DNA from: an uncultured Clostridia bacterium | GTDB taxonomy: Bacteria; Bacillota; Clostridia; Lachnospirales; Anaerotignaceae | Direction of reading: 5' to 3' | Assembly (NCBI GenBank): GCA_910586765.1 | Contig: CAJUJJ010000001.1 | Location: 124,001-188,000 of the forward strand | DNA: 64,000 nt | Shown here: positions 50,658 through 59,125 of the stretch, piece by piece | Position numbering within the stretch: the stretch's first letter is position 1 | Layout of the letters: the number at the start of each line of letters is the position of its first letter | Notes under the pieces: generated by a model | What the model was told of the DNA's origin: nothing | Databases searched by the model: none | What the model saw: the letters and a program-made list of their open reading frames with translations, nothing else | Made by a program: the position numbers and the translations under genes

Positions 50658-52001
50658 TTATCTAAAAAAAGGAAATTTCATTTTCCCTCTTTTGCCCTTT
50701 TGCATATCGCTCATTTGTTTCATCAGTTTTTTCAATTCTTCAAACTGTTTTACTAAACGATTGACATCTGCAATACTTCTGCCACAACCATTAGCAATTC
50801 TTTTTTTTCTAGGGCCATTCAATATAGATGGATTTGCCCTTTCTTCTTTTGTCATAGACTGTATAATTGCTTCTGTGCGACTCATTTCTTTTGCAGGGTC
50901 TACATTGTTTAAAGCGTCCATATTTAATTGGTTCATACCTGGTATCATTCCAATTAAATCCTTAATAGGCCCCATTTTTTTGACTTGCTGCATTTGCTCC
51001 AGAAAATCGTCTAATGTAAAATCATTTTCACGCATTTTCTTTTGCAATTCCATTGCTTGCTTTTCGTCAAAATTTTGCTGTGCTTTCTCTATCAATGAAA
51101 GCACATCTCCCATACCTAGTATACGGGAAGCCATTCTATCAGGGTGAAATGGTTCTAAATCTTCCATTTTTTCACCCATACCAATATATTTAATAGGTTT
51201 GCTTGTTACACTCCTAACTGAAAGTGCAGCACCACCTCTGGCATCACCATCTAATTTTGTCAATATAATACCATCAACGCCTAACTGGTTATCAAAACTT
51301 TCTGCAACTGTTACAGCGTCTTGTCCTGTCATAGCATCTACTACCAGAAGTATTTCTTGTGGACGTACCGCTGTTTTGATATTTTTTAGTTCTTCCATCA
51401 ATTCCTCATTAATGTGCAAACGACCAGCTGTATCAATCAATATTACATCATGCTTTTGTTCTGCCGCATATTCTACAGCCTTTTTAGAAATTTCTACAGG
51501 ACTTATTTTATCTCCCATTTCAAAAACAGGTATATTATATGTCTTTCCTACTACTTGTAACTGTTTAATTGCTGCGGGACGGTACACGTCACAAGCAACT
51601 AAAAGAGGATTTTTTCCTTGTTTTCTTAAAAGCCCTGCTAATTTTCCACTGCTTGTTGTTTTACCAGCACCTTGTAATCCTACCATCATGTATATCGTAG
51701 GAGGTTTATTTGCAAATGTTAATTTGCTTTGTGTAGTGCCCATTAAATCAATTAATTCTTCATTTACGATTTTAATCACTTGCTGTCCTGGATTTAATCC
51801 TTCTAATACTTCTGTACCAACAGCACGTTCTGTTACTTTTTTTACAAATTGCTTTACAATTTTAAAATTGACATCTGCTTCCAATAATGCTATTTTTACT
51901 TCTCTCATAGCTGTTTTTACATCAGCTTCTGTCAATTTTCCTTTACTTCTGAGTTGTTTAAATACTTCTTGTAATTTATTCGAAAGACTTTCAAATGCCA
52001 T
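50658..52001 (-). CDS. ffh: Signal recognition particle protein Ffh
   Basis: SRP GTPase that binds signal sequences on ribosomes and docks with FtsY. 447 residues: N domain, G domain with GLQGAGKTT (about 108-116), DTAGRLHINEELM and TKLDGDARGGAAL, and the Met-rich M domain (about 295-430) ending in a basic tail that binds SRP RNA. AAAGGAG upstream. Follows ylxM by 16 bases. ftsY lies 5.7 kb away on the same strand. No SRP RNA gene was recognised in the window. Confidence 0.97.
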   Translation of the reverse strand: MAFESLSNKLQEVFKQLRSKGKLTEADVKTAMREVKIALLEADVNFKIVKQFVKKVTERAVGTEVLEGLNPGQQVIKIVNEELIDLMGTTQSKLTFANKPPTIYMMVGLQGAGKTTSSGKLAGLLRKQGKNPLLVACDVYRPAAIKQLQVVGKTYNIPVFEMGDKISPVEISKKAVEYAAEQKHDVILIDTAGRLHINEELMEELKNIKTAVRPQEILLVVDAMTGQDAVTVAESFDNQLGVDGIILTKLDGDARGGAALSVRSVTSKPIKYIGMGEKMEDLEPFHPDRMASRILGMGDVLSLIEKAQQNFDEKQAMELQKKMRENDFTLDDFLEQMQQVKKMGPIKDLIGMIPGMNQLNMDALNNVDPAKEMSRTEAIIQSMTKEERANPSILNGPRKKRIANGCGRSIADVNRLVKQFEELKKLMKQMSDMQKGKRGKMKFPFFR

Positions 52002-52017
52002 ATGCTTTCTCCTTTAC

Positions 52018-52371
52018 TCAGCCTATAATTTCAGAGGCGATTTTTTGAATAGCTTCAATATTATTTTTTGCCTTACAAGAAAGAGTTTCTTCTTTTTCCA
52101 TTTCTTCTATGATATTTTTAATTTGTTTTACAGCTATTTTTTGTTTTAGAAATCTTTCTACTAACTGTAACTTTTTTTCATAATTTTGCAGTATTTTTTC
52201 AGCCCTTTTTAATTGGTCACGAACTGCTTGACGGCTAATAGAAAGTTCTTGTCCAATTTCACTTAATGATAAGTCATTTTGGTAATACATTTCATATACT
52301 AATTTTTGCTTTTCTGTTAATAATTCTCCATAAAAATCATAAAGTAGTGTTAGTTGCAAAATCTCTTTCAT
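52018..52371 (-). CDS. ylxM: YlxM-family DNA-binding protein
   Basis: 117 residues. A sigma-70 region 4-like helix-turn-helix (LSLSEIGQELSISRQAVRDQLKRAEKIL) with a downstream coiled coil. YlxM pairs with ffh in Firmicutes and has been proposed to influence the SRP pathway. GGAGG lies eight bases before ATG 52371; the ATG five codons upstream is not favoured. First gene of ylxM-ffh-rpsP-khpA. Confidence 0.93.
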   Translation of the reverse strand: MKEILQLTLLYDFYGELLTEKQKLVYEMYYQNDLSLSEIGQELSISRQAVRDQLKRAEKILQNYEKKLQLVERFLKQKIAVKQIKNIIEEMEKEETLSCKAKNNIEAIQKIASEIIG

Positions 52372-52421
52372 AATATTTGCCTCCACATCAGGCTGTAAAG
52401 TATTTTACCTTCACCTCAAGT

Positions 52422-52450
52422 AGGGTATCACATTTTAAATGCTATGTCAA
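52422..52450 (-). promoter_or_regulatory. Sigma-A promoter for ylxM-ffh-rpsP-khpA
   Basis: Minus strand perfect TTGACA (52445-52450), a 17-base spacer and TACCCT (52422-52427), about 50 bases before the ylxM ATG. The -10 is poor. Confidence 0.5.
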
Positions 52451-52542
52451 GTTTTTTTACTTTACATCAATTATTTTTTTTATTAATACTTTTTTATTTT
52501 TATGTTATACTGAAATAAATTGATTATAATAGGAGAAAATTT

Positions 52543-53043
52543 ATGTTTAAAATAGATGTTTATGATATGCACTGGTTATATGAGCTTCGCAATAAAGAAG
52601 AAGATTTATGTTTACATGGTCATGCTATTGCTTTCATTGGCACAAAAAAATTAGAATATGATGCAACAGTAAGTGCAACAGCATTATACTTACTGAAATC
52701 ATTAACAGAAAACCACATTATGAACGAGGACAATCAAATGCTACCTTGTTGTGGCTTTTTTTTAATGGCAGATGAAGCGTTAGAAAATATAACAATTATT
52801 GGTTGTTGTAATGGTATTGATTGGTCTATCATTCATGAAGGAGAAAATATAAAATTAATTTTAGAAGATGGTTACCAAACAATAATACCCCTTCACCAGT
52901 ATAAAAAAGAAGTGTTTGCATTTGCAGACAAAGTAGAGGCATTTTACAAAGCAAGTCCTCCCAGAAAGCTACCAAAAGATGAATTTGACAAAAATGGTTA
53001 TATCACTTTTTGGAAGGAATGGCACAGAAGAAGAACACAATAA
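52543..53043 (+). CDS. Conserved hypothetical protein, + strand orphan
   Basis: 166 residues, soluble, acidic, with no signal or membrane segment. It contains CLHGHAIAFIGTKKLEYDATVSATALYLLKSL, MLPCCGFFLMADEALENITIIGCCNGIDWSIIHEG and a C-terminal FWKEWHRRR. Four Cys occur as two CC-type pairs. The pattern is familiar to me from clostridial hypothetical proteins without a function. TAGGAG upstream. A bidirectional terminator ends it against the four-gene operon. Divergent from ylxM. Confidence 0.65.
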   Translation: MFKIDVYDMHWLYELRNKEEDLCLHGHAIAFIGTKKLEYDATVSATALYLLKSLTENHIMNEDNQMLPCCGFFLMADEALENITIIGCCNGIDWSIIHEGENIKLILEDGYQTIIPLHQYKKEVFAFADKVEAFYKASPPRKLPKDEFDKNGYITFWKEWHRRRTQ

Positions 53044-53049
53044 ATAATT

Positions 53050-53084
53050 AGGGAAACTTTTCATTTACGAAAAATTTCCCTTTT
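53050..53084. terminator. Bidirectional terminator between the + strand orphan and the four-gene operon
   Basis: AGGGAAA and TTTCCCT arms with an inner TTTTC/GAAAA pairing, T-run on each side, between convergent genes. Confidence 0.75.
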
Positions 53085-53093
53085 CTATATTAT

Positions 53094-54209
53094 TTAAAAT
53101 AAATTTTTTGATACTTCTTGATTTGTACGAGAAATCAATTCTTTCAAAGAAATATCTATAACAGTATCTCCTAAAATATTTAACTCTCCACTGTTAAGCA
53201 TAGCAGTTAATTTTGCCTTTGCAGTTGCTTTTTGCTGCAACTGCTGAGAAGAAAGCATTGGCATATCAAATGATTGTGACAATTTCATTATTCCAGACAA
53301 ATTTGCTGCACTCAATGTGCCTCCAGCCAAATCAAATAATCCAGATGATTTTGGAGTACCTGTCAAACCATATAAAAGCATTTCATGTCTTAATTGTCCC
53401 TCTAGCTGTAATTGCATAAAATATTTATGACGCAATGAACGTTCTGTCCAAAAATCTAAAGCCATATCAGTACCTGCATCGCTGCTACTTTCAGAATATG
53501 AAAATCTGCCTTGACTATGTGACTGTGCATTCACAATTTCTCCATTTTCTCCTATAGCAACACTTCTTGAAGTTCTCGCAGTAATGCCAGGCATTATTGC
53601 CTCATTTCTTGCAGCATCAAATTCAAACCATTTATTAATTCTATCATATATTTCCTTAGCATATTCTGGTTCTTTTTCCATACGTTCTTGCACTTTAGGG
53701 TGAATTACTACCGCAGTTGTACCTACTGGTACAGAGTTTAAAGCCTTTATTTCTTTTGGAGCAGTAAACACACCACCTACAGAGCCATAAAAAGGATTTT
53801 CTCCTGTAGGTTTCCAATTTTCTAATGCTTTTGTATCAATATTGTCTTGATAAAGTAAATAATGCGGATAGTCGTTTCTTGTTCTCCAATAACCACTACT
53901 TGCATCAAAAACATGATATTTTAAATTAGGATATTTTTCTTTCAACATACTTTCTAATGAAACAGCTTCTGTTTGAGAAATGTTATCTGTTTGTGTTTTA
54001 TTGATACTTGAAACATCTTTTAATGCACAATTCGTATTTTTATATTCATTTGTTTTTGTCACCATATCTTTAAATGCAACACTTGATTTTGATGTATTTG
54101 TACTCTTTGATACATTTGATTTATGTGTATTTGCCTTTACTGTTTCTATGATATCTATTTTTGGCATACTAGCCCTTGTAAATTTTATATTTCTACTTGT
54201 CGCCTGCAT
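53094..54209 (-). CDS. Operon protein D: hypothetical, shares a motif with protein C
   Basis: 371 residues, no signal peptide. About 80 disordered, Ser/Thr/Asn/Lys-rich residues come first, then a folded part beginning LESMLKEKYPNLKYHVFDASSGYWRTRNDYPHY. At residues 166-190 it has AVVIHPKVQERMEKEPEYAKEIYDRI, alignable with a segment of the preceding gene product. Later, MLDFWTERSLRHKYFMQLQ-like and a C-terminal low-complexity helical part. It resembles clostridial hypothetical proteins without known role. Last gene of the operon; GGAGG upstream of the ATG, 25 bases after gene C. Confidence 0.7.
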   Translation of the reverse strand: MQATSRNIKFTRASMPKIDIIETVKANTHKSNVSKSTNTSKSSVAFKDMVTKTNEYKNTNCALKDVSSINKTQTDNISQTEAVSLESMLKEKYPNLKYHVFDASSGYWRTRNDYPHYLLYQDNIDTKALENWKPTGENPFYGSVGGVFTAPKEIKALNSVPVGTTAVVIHPKVQERMEKEPEYAKEIYDRINKWFEFDAARNEAIMPGITARTSRSVAIGENGEIVNAQSHSQGRFSYSESSSDAGTDMALDFWTERSLRHKYFMQLQLEGQLRHEMLLYGLTGTPKSSGLFDLAGGTLSAANLSGIMKLSQSFDMPMLSSQQLQQKATAKAKLTAMLNSGELNILGDTVIDISLKELISRTNQEVSKNLF

Positions 54210-54234
54210 ATTATTTTATCCTCCATTTCTATTT

Positions 54235-54948
54235 TTATATTTTTAAATTCAAATTTATATTTGTTGTAAAATTGTTCTGTGCTGCTGCTTTCATAATCGT
54301 TTTCATATCTTTGTCATTCATATAAATAATGCCATTTTCAGAATTAGCAATTTTTTGATTAATAAATTCTTCTACATCATTTGTTTTTTGACTTTCTTTT
54401 TCCGTTTTGTTTTTTTCTAATATTTTTTGTAAATTTTCTTTTCTTTCTGTCGCTCTTTCTTTTGACTTTTCCATTAATTTTTTTGTATTTTTTTTATTTT
54501 CTTCTCTAATTTTAGCACTCAATTTATCCTCTTTTTTTGTAAAAGAAATAGAACAATATTTTCCATTTTCATCTATATAACCATGACGATATACAACAGT
54601 TCTACCAGTAGCTTTATTAATACCATCTACCAGTCTCGTCATACTTTCAACACCTTTTATCAATTCCATAGTTTCTTTTTCTTGTTCTGGGTCATTCTGC
54701 ATTTTTTCTATCAATTTAGGATTTACTGTTAGTGTTTTACCCGTTTTAGCTGTTGAAAAGCCATTTCCAACTTTAAATTCTACACTTGGCACAAGTTTAG
54801 CCAATTTAGCTACATAATCTGATGTCGTTTCTGATTTATTAACTGTTGTTGCTTGTGTTGTCTCTTGTTTTTCCGTTATAACTTTTTTTGATGCTGTATA
54901 CCTATTTTCATATACATTGTTATAATTTCCCATTCCTGTTACTGCCAT
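54235..54948 (-). CDS. Operon protein C: hypothetical (DUF6033-like)
   Basis: 237 residues. N-terminus MAVTGMGNYNNVYENRY followed by a disordered stretch to about residue 40, then a folded core: VAKLAKLVPSVEFKVGNG, KTLTVNPKLIEKMQNDPEQEKETMELI (residues 71-97) and TVVYRHGYIDENGKYCSISF. A highly charged helix (about 140-195) and a short C-terminal domain end it. As I recall, proteins named DUF6033 in Lachnospiraceae look like this. No signal peptide. GGGGGC upstream; only 23 bases separate it from gene B. Confidence 0.7.
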   Translation of the reverse strand: MAVTGMGNYNNVYENRYTASKKVITEKQETTQATTVNKSETTSDYVAKLAKLVPSVEFKVGNGFSTAKTGKTLTVNPKLIEKMQNDPEQEKETMELIKGVESMTRLVDGINKATGRTVVYRHGYIDENGKYCSISFTKKEDKLSAKIREENKKNTKKLMEKSKERATERKENLQKILEKNKTEKESQKTNDVEEFINQKIANSENGIIYMNDKDMKTIMKAAAQNNFTTNINLNLKI

Positions 54949-54971
54949 ATTTTTGCCCCCTTTATATCTGA

Positions 54972-56429
54972 TTACAACATAAAATTGATATGTGATTTTG
55001 TTTTAGAAGGTATTTTCATTTGATTAGCCATATACACATACATATCTAGCATATCATCTAATGTATTTGTTTTCTTTACTACTTCATTATCTACAAGTGG
55101 TTTTGTATGAATTTTACCATCTTTGCCATAGTAACTATATTGATTTTGTTGTTCTTCAGGCAAACCATGTTCTGCAAAAAGCTTTTCTAGTGGTGTTGGT
55201 TTTGATTCTTCTTCTTTTAATGTTTTTTCTCTTTGTTGGCGATACTCTTGATGGTGTTGCTCTGCTTTATTTATAATATCTTTCTGCCATTCTCTTTGTC
55301 CTTCTCCATAACCATATTTTGTATCTATATCATACAAATCACCATTTTTATAGCCGATTGCTCTAATTGCGTGCCAACTAGAATCAAAACCTCCCACTGC
55401 AATATTTTGATAATTTTTATATTCCCATTCCAAATCTTCAAGTCTATAGGAAATATCATATTTTGCTTTCTCATTAAATTCCTTTGTTACAACATCCCAT
55501 AATTCTTGACCATCAGGTGTATAAAACTTAAAATTTTCATTTTTCAATTCTCTCATGTCATAACCTGTTATTCTTTTTACAAAATGGAAAAGAGACATTT
55601 TTCTGGTATCACCACTACCATATTGCTCTGGTTCTGGAAAATTCAAGCCAAAAGATTCAGCAAAATTAAAACTTGCAGGATTACAATGTTCAATATGGGA
55701 ATATAAATTTCTTCCATTGTTTCCTTTATTCAAAACAATTTCAATTTTATCCGCAAGTTCATCTTTTACACCAAGTGCATATATTTTATAGTCATAAGGG
55801 TCAACTGCTAATTGTAAATTTACATTATCAGGAATAACAATATCATTTTCCTCAAAAAGTTGATTTATAGAATCTTTTATTTGATTCCTAACACTTTGAT
55901 TATATTCCATATCTTCTACAAGAACATTATTTTTAGCACCAAATTTTTCTTGTATAATAGGGTCATAATAATTAGGAGATGGAGTTCGTCCTTCAAAACA
56001 GTTTATTTCATTTTCATAAACAATTCTTCTTTCTTGATTTGTTAGTCCTTTTACATAATATGGATATTTTCTATCATAATATTTTTTTCTAATATGTTCT
56101 TTCGGATTATCAAACATTTTGTTTATTTTATTTTGTTTTTCATAATATTCCTTTGAATATGTTACCTTTTCTTCCAATGCCTTAACAGGATAAAATGGAG
56201 GAAATGTTGTTTCCTCATCATTTTTTACTTCAGAAATAAAAGTATCTGACATATTTTGTCTTTCTTTTAAATCCATTTGTAATTTATTAGCAATTGGATT
56301 CCATTTTGCTAATTTTTCATCTGCTGCATTTTTCAAATTATTTTCTTCTCTTGAGTTTTTTAATACTTCTCGAAATATTGCAGCTTGTTTTGGGTCAGTC
56401 ATAGAACGCATTTGCATATCAATTCTCAT
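54972..56429 (-). CDS. Operon protein B: hypothetical (possibly DUF4885-like)
   Basis: 485 residues, no signal peptide or membrane segment. Starts MRIDMQMRSMTDPKQAAIFREVL, then helical. A recognisable block is KGLTNQERRIVYENEINCFEG, YNQSVRNQIKDSINQLFEENDIVIPDNVNLQLAVDPYDYKIYALGVKDELADKIEIVLNKG, which resembles what I recall of DUF4885 proteins of Bacillus and Clostridium. A C-terminal Glu/Gln-rich linker follows (about 385-420). The ribosome binding site context is identical over 20 bases to that of gene A. Cellular role unknown. Confidence 0.7.
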   Translation of the reverse strand: MRIDMQMRSMTDPKQAAIFREVLKNSREENNLKNAADEKLAKWNPIANKLQMDLKERQNMSDTFISEVKNDEETTFPPFYPVKALEEKVTYSKEYYEKQNKINKMFDNPKEHIRKKYYDRKYPYYVKGLTNQERRIVYENEINCFEGRTPSPNYYDPIIQEKFGAKNNVLVEDMEYNQSVRNQIKDSINQLFEENDIVIPDNVNLQLAVDPYDYKIYALGVKDELADKIEIVLNKGNNGRNLYSHIEHCNPASFNFAESFGLNFPEPEQYGSGDTRKMSLFHFVKRITGYDMRELKNENFKFYTPDGQELWDVVTKEFNEKAKYDISYRLEDLEWEYKNYQNIAVGGFDSSWHAIRAIGYKNGDLYDIDTKYGYGEGQREWQKDIINKAEQHHQEYRQQREKTLKEEESKPTPLEKLFAEHGLPEEQQNQYSYYGKDGKIHTKPLVDNEVVKKTNTLDDMLDMYVYMANQMKIPSKTKSHINFML

Positions 56430-56461
56430 AAATAAAATCCCCTTTTCCTATTTCAATTTAT

Positions 56462-56496
56462 GAAGATAGCAAATTTTATCAAAACTTGCTATCTTC
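56462..56496 (-). other. Intercistronic hairpin between operon genes A and B
   Basis: GAAGATAGCAA and TTGCTATCTTC, 11 perfect pairs with a 13-base loop. On the minus strand no T-run follows, so it is more likely a processing or mRNA-stability element than a terminator. Confidence 0.55.
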
Positions 56497-56504
56497 TTTT
56501 ACTG

Positions 56505-57584
56505 TTAATATTTTGACTTCCAATAAGTAAGACTTTCAGAAGCAAGGCTAAATATTTGCAGATTACTCAAATAGTTTTTAATTGATTTTGGTACATTATG
56601 ATTTTGGAATACATCAGCCACATTTTTAATGTCATTCAAATTTCCCTTAAAAGGTATTTTTTCTTGTCCATACCAATCACCAGACCAGATTTTTACAACA
56701 CACCCATAAAAGTGGTTTGATGGATTTTTATTATACCACTTTCCATCTTCTCCTTGTTCATAATACAAATTTTCCGGAATATGATAAGAACTTTCCTGCC
56801 AAAAAAATTTAAAATCTTTTGGAGGTTCTTTTGTAACATCAATCATACCTTTAACGAGCCCATGTGTATCAAACTTAAAAGTATTTAAGTCTTTGTAATA
56901 CCCTTTTAAATCAGTAGGAGCAGTATAATTTTCCATTCCTCTTTCTTCTGCCACAAAATTTACTTCTTCTTCTAAAGCATCTGTCAATTCTTTTGCTTTG
57001 TAGTAATAGTCTGAATTATAATAAGTGTAGCCATGAGAGCCGAACTCACAATACTGCTTTCCCTCATTACTATTTTTTCTATTTGCTGCACTATTGATAC
57101 TATAACGAAAATCTTCATATAGATGATTTAGCAATGCAGTCTTTTCACTGTCAAAATCTCCCATATAACCTTTTTCTGTATAGGTTTCAAATGCTTCATC
57201 TGCAATGTCACAAAAATGGTTCATTACATCATCAACAGTTACTTTTCCTTCCATAAAATCAGTAGCAATTTCTTCTACACTTGCCCAAAAGTTTTGTTCC
57301 ATTTGTTCAATAGAACTATCACGCATATCCCAACCACCATATCTATTAAAACGGCGAGAAATAGGATATTTTTTTTCTCTTTCATTAAATTGTATTTGCT
57401 GATACCTTTTATCATTGATAAGTAGATTTCGTATTTGTTCTCTTTTTTCACTATTGATTTCTATTCTATCAATAACTGTTGGTGCAGGCTCATTTGGTTT
57501 TTGAGCGCCATCTTCTGTTTTATTGTTTTCGTCTTTTGGAATATATGGTGCTTGTTTGATTGCTGTAATATTACATACTTTCAT
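56505..57584 (-). CDS. Operon protein A: hypothetical, first gene of the four-gene operon
   Basis: 359 residues, soluble, no Sec signal. N-terminus MKVCNITAIKQAPYIPKDENN, then a disordered Glu/Pro/Lys-rich stretch to about 40. Folded part includes RIEINSEKREQIRNLLINDKRYQQIQFNEREKKYP, YPISRRFNRYGGWDMRDSSIEQMEQNFW, helical repeats with SHGYTYYNSDYYYKAKELTDALEEEVNFVAEERG and a C-terminal aromatic-rich domain (VVKIWSGDWYGQEKIPF). No family recognised. AAGGGG lies upstream of ATG 57584, and the frame extending to 57707 runs through the promoter, so it is not used. Confidence 0.7.
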   Translation of the reverse strand: MKVCNITAIKQAPYIPKDENNKTEDGAQKPNEPAPTVIDRIEINSEKREQIRNLLINDKRYQQIQFNEREKKYPISRRFNRYGGWDMRDSSIEQMEQNFWASVEEIATDFMEGKVTVDDVMNHFCDIADEAFETYTEKGYMGDFDSEKTALLNHLYEDFRYSINSAANRKNSNEGKQYCEFGSHGYTYYNSDYYYKAKELTDALEEEVNFVAEERGMENYTAPTDLKGYYKDLNTFKFDTHGLVKGMIDVTKEPPKDFKFFWQESSYHIPENLYYEQGEDGKWYNKNPSNHFYGCVVKIWSGDWYGQEKIPFKGNLNDIKNVADVFQNHNVPKSIKNYLSNLQIFSLASESLTYWKSKY

Positions 57585-57637
57585 AAATAAAATCCCCTTT
57601 CCTTCTATATTGACATAGATTTTTGCCCTTACAGTAA

Positions 57638-57664
57638 ATATCGTCAAAATATGGTAATACTTTA
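57638..57664 (-). promoter_or_regulatory. Sigma-D (flagellar-type) promoter of the four-gene operon
   Basis: Minus strand TAAA (57661-57664), a spacer of exactly 15 bases, then GACGATAT (57638-57645). The motility sigma consensus is TAAA-N15-GCCGATAT, so seven of eight -10 bases match and spacing is ideal. It lies 54 bases before the gene A start and just after the ftsY terminator. Confidence 0.65.
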
Positions 57665-57682
57665 CACTTTCCCCATAAAAAT

Positions 57683-57722
57683 AAGAAACTACTTCATATG
57701 CAAGCATATTTTATAGTTTCTT
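57683..57722 (-). terminator. Intrinsic terminator after ftsY
   Basis: Minus strand AAGAAACTA and TAGTTTCTT arms enclosing ATATGC/GCATAT, then ATTTTTAT. It isolates the smc-ftsY transcript from the four-gene operon. Confidence 0.85.
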
Positions 57723-57732
57723 ACCTCTATAA

Positions 57733-59103
57733 TTATTCTCCAAATAATGCCTTTGCAAATTCTTTGGCATCAAATTTTTGTAAGTCTTTTATTCCTTCTC
57801 CTACACCAATATATCTTACTGGCAATTTCAATTCAGATTTAATTGCAATGACAATACCGCCTTTTGCAGTACCGTCCAATTTTGTCAATATAATTCCTGT
57901 AATATCAGCCACTTCTTGAAACAATTTTGCTTGCTGCATAGCATTTTGCCCTGTAGTAGCATCTAGCACTAAATAAACTTCTTTATGTGCTTGGGGATAT
58001 TCTCTTTCAATTACTTTTGCAATTTTTTTCAGTTCTTCCATAAGATTTTTTTTGTTATGAAGTCTACCAGCAGTATCACATATCAACAAATCTACATTTC
58101 TATTTTTTGCTGCATTTACTGCATCAAACACTACTGCTGCTGGGTCAGAATTTTCTTGATGTTTAATTACATCAATACCTGCTCTTTGTCCCCAAACTTC
58201 CAACTGGTCAATGGCTGCTGCTCTAAAAGTATCTGCTGCCCCTAAAAGCACATTTTTTCCTTGTTCCTTAAAATTATGAGATAATTTCCCTATTGTAGTT
58301 GTTTTTCCAACACCATTTACACCTATCACTAGCATAACAGTAGGAGAAGGTAAATTTTCCTGTTCCTGTGCATCTTCTTCCAATATTGCTGTAATTTCTT
58401 CTATCAACATTCCTCTAATTGCTTGAGGGTCAGTAATATGTTCTTTTTTAACACGCTTACGCAGATTTTCAATAATGTTCATTGTTGTTTGTACCCCTAT
58501 ATCTGCCATAATAAGCACTTCTTCTAGTTCTTCAAACAAATCTTCATCTATTTTTGTAAATGCTCCTAAAACACTATCTACGCCGCCTAATATATTTTTT
58601 CTTGTTTTATCCAAACCAGCAAACAGCTTTGCAAAAAATCCTTTTTTCTTTTCTTTTGTTTGTTCTTCAATATTTTGTTGTGAAACTTCTTCTGCTTGCT
58701 GCTCTATTTGTTCTATTTGTTCTATTTTTTCCGTTTGCTCTATTTCTTGCTCTTTTGGTGTAGAAATTTCTATTGCTTTTGTTAATGCTTGTTGTATTGT
58801 TTTTGCTTCTTCTTCTGTTAGTGGCGGAACTTGTTGTAAATCGGCTGTTTCTTGATAGAGTTTTCCTCCTGTTGCAGTATGCAATTCTATTTCTTCCCCA
58901 TCAATGGCTTTGTGCACTGCTTGATTGATAGCAGTAGTATTGTCTTCTCCTACCAAATCTAATTTTATTGTACTTTCTTGTTTTTCAGCAGAAGGCAATT
59001 CTATTTCAATGTCATTTAATTTTATACTATCACTATCTTGTTTTATTTCTATTTCTTTTGTTTCTTCTTTCTTTTTTCCTTTTAAAAAATCAAATAAACC
59101 CAT
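57733..59103 (-). CDS. ftsY: Signal recognition particle receptor FtsY
   Basis: SRP receptor GTPase at the membrane. 456 residues: an acidic N-terminal extension (1-153) including KIEQIEQIEQQAEEV, an EQI-type repeat, then the NG domain with GVNGVGKTT, DTAGRLHNKKNL and TKLDGTAKGG. The extension is longer than in many Firmicutes. GAGGTG before ATG. Downstream of smc (22 bases) in the conserved smc-ftsY order; usually ylxM-ffh follows, but here the four-gene operon intervenes. Confidence 0.97.
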   Translation of the reverse strand: MGLFDFLKGKKKEETKEIEIKQDSDSIKLNDIEIELPSAEKQESTIKLDLVGEDNTTAINQAVHKAIDGEEIELHTATGGKLYQETADLQQVPPLTEEEAKTIQQALTKAIEISTPKEQEIEQTEKIEQIEQIEQQAEEVSQQNIEEQTKEKKKGFFAKLFAGLDKTRKNILGGVDSVLGAFTKIDEDLFEELEEVLIMADIGVQTTMNIIENLRKRVKKEHITDPQAIRGMLIEEITAILEEDAQEQENLPSPTVMLVIGVNGVGKTTTIGKLSHNFKEQGKNVLLGAADTFRAAAIDQLEVWGQRAGIDVIKHQENSDPAAVVFDAVNAAKNRNVDLLICDTAGRLHNKKNLMEELKKIAKVIEREYPQAHKEVYLVLDATTGQNAMQQAKLFQEVADITGIILTKLDGTAKGGIVIAIKSELKLPVRYIGVGEGIKDLQKFDAKEFAKALFGE

Positions 59104-59125
59104 TTTTTATTCACCTCATTTTTAT

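Noticed and set aside
51199..52149. 316-codon open frame on the + strand
   Set aside because: It lies antisense to ffh and ylxM, which have clear motifs, and has Ser/Cys/Phe-rich nonsense composition and no ribosome binding site.
56462..56500. Terminator between operon genes A and B
   Set aside because: The T-run lies on the + strand side; on the transcribed strand the hairpin is not followed by T residues.
56440..56500. Second sigma-D promoter in front of operon gene B
   Set aside because: TAAA with about 14 bases to TTTGATAA matches only five of eight -10 bases and overlaps the hairpin, so it is likely chance.
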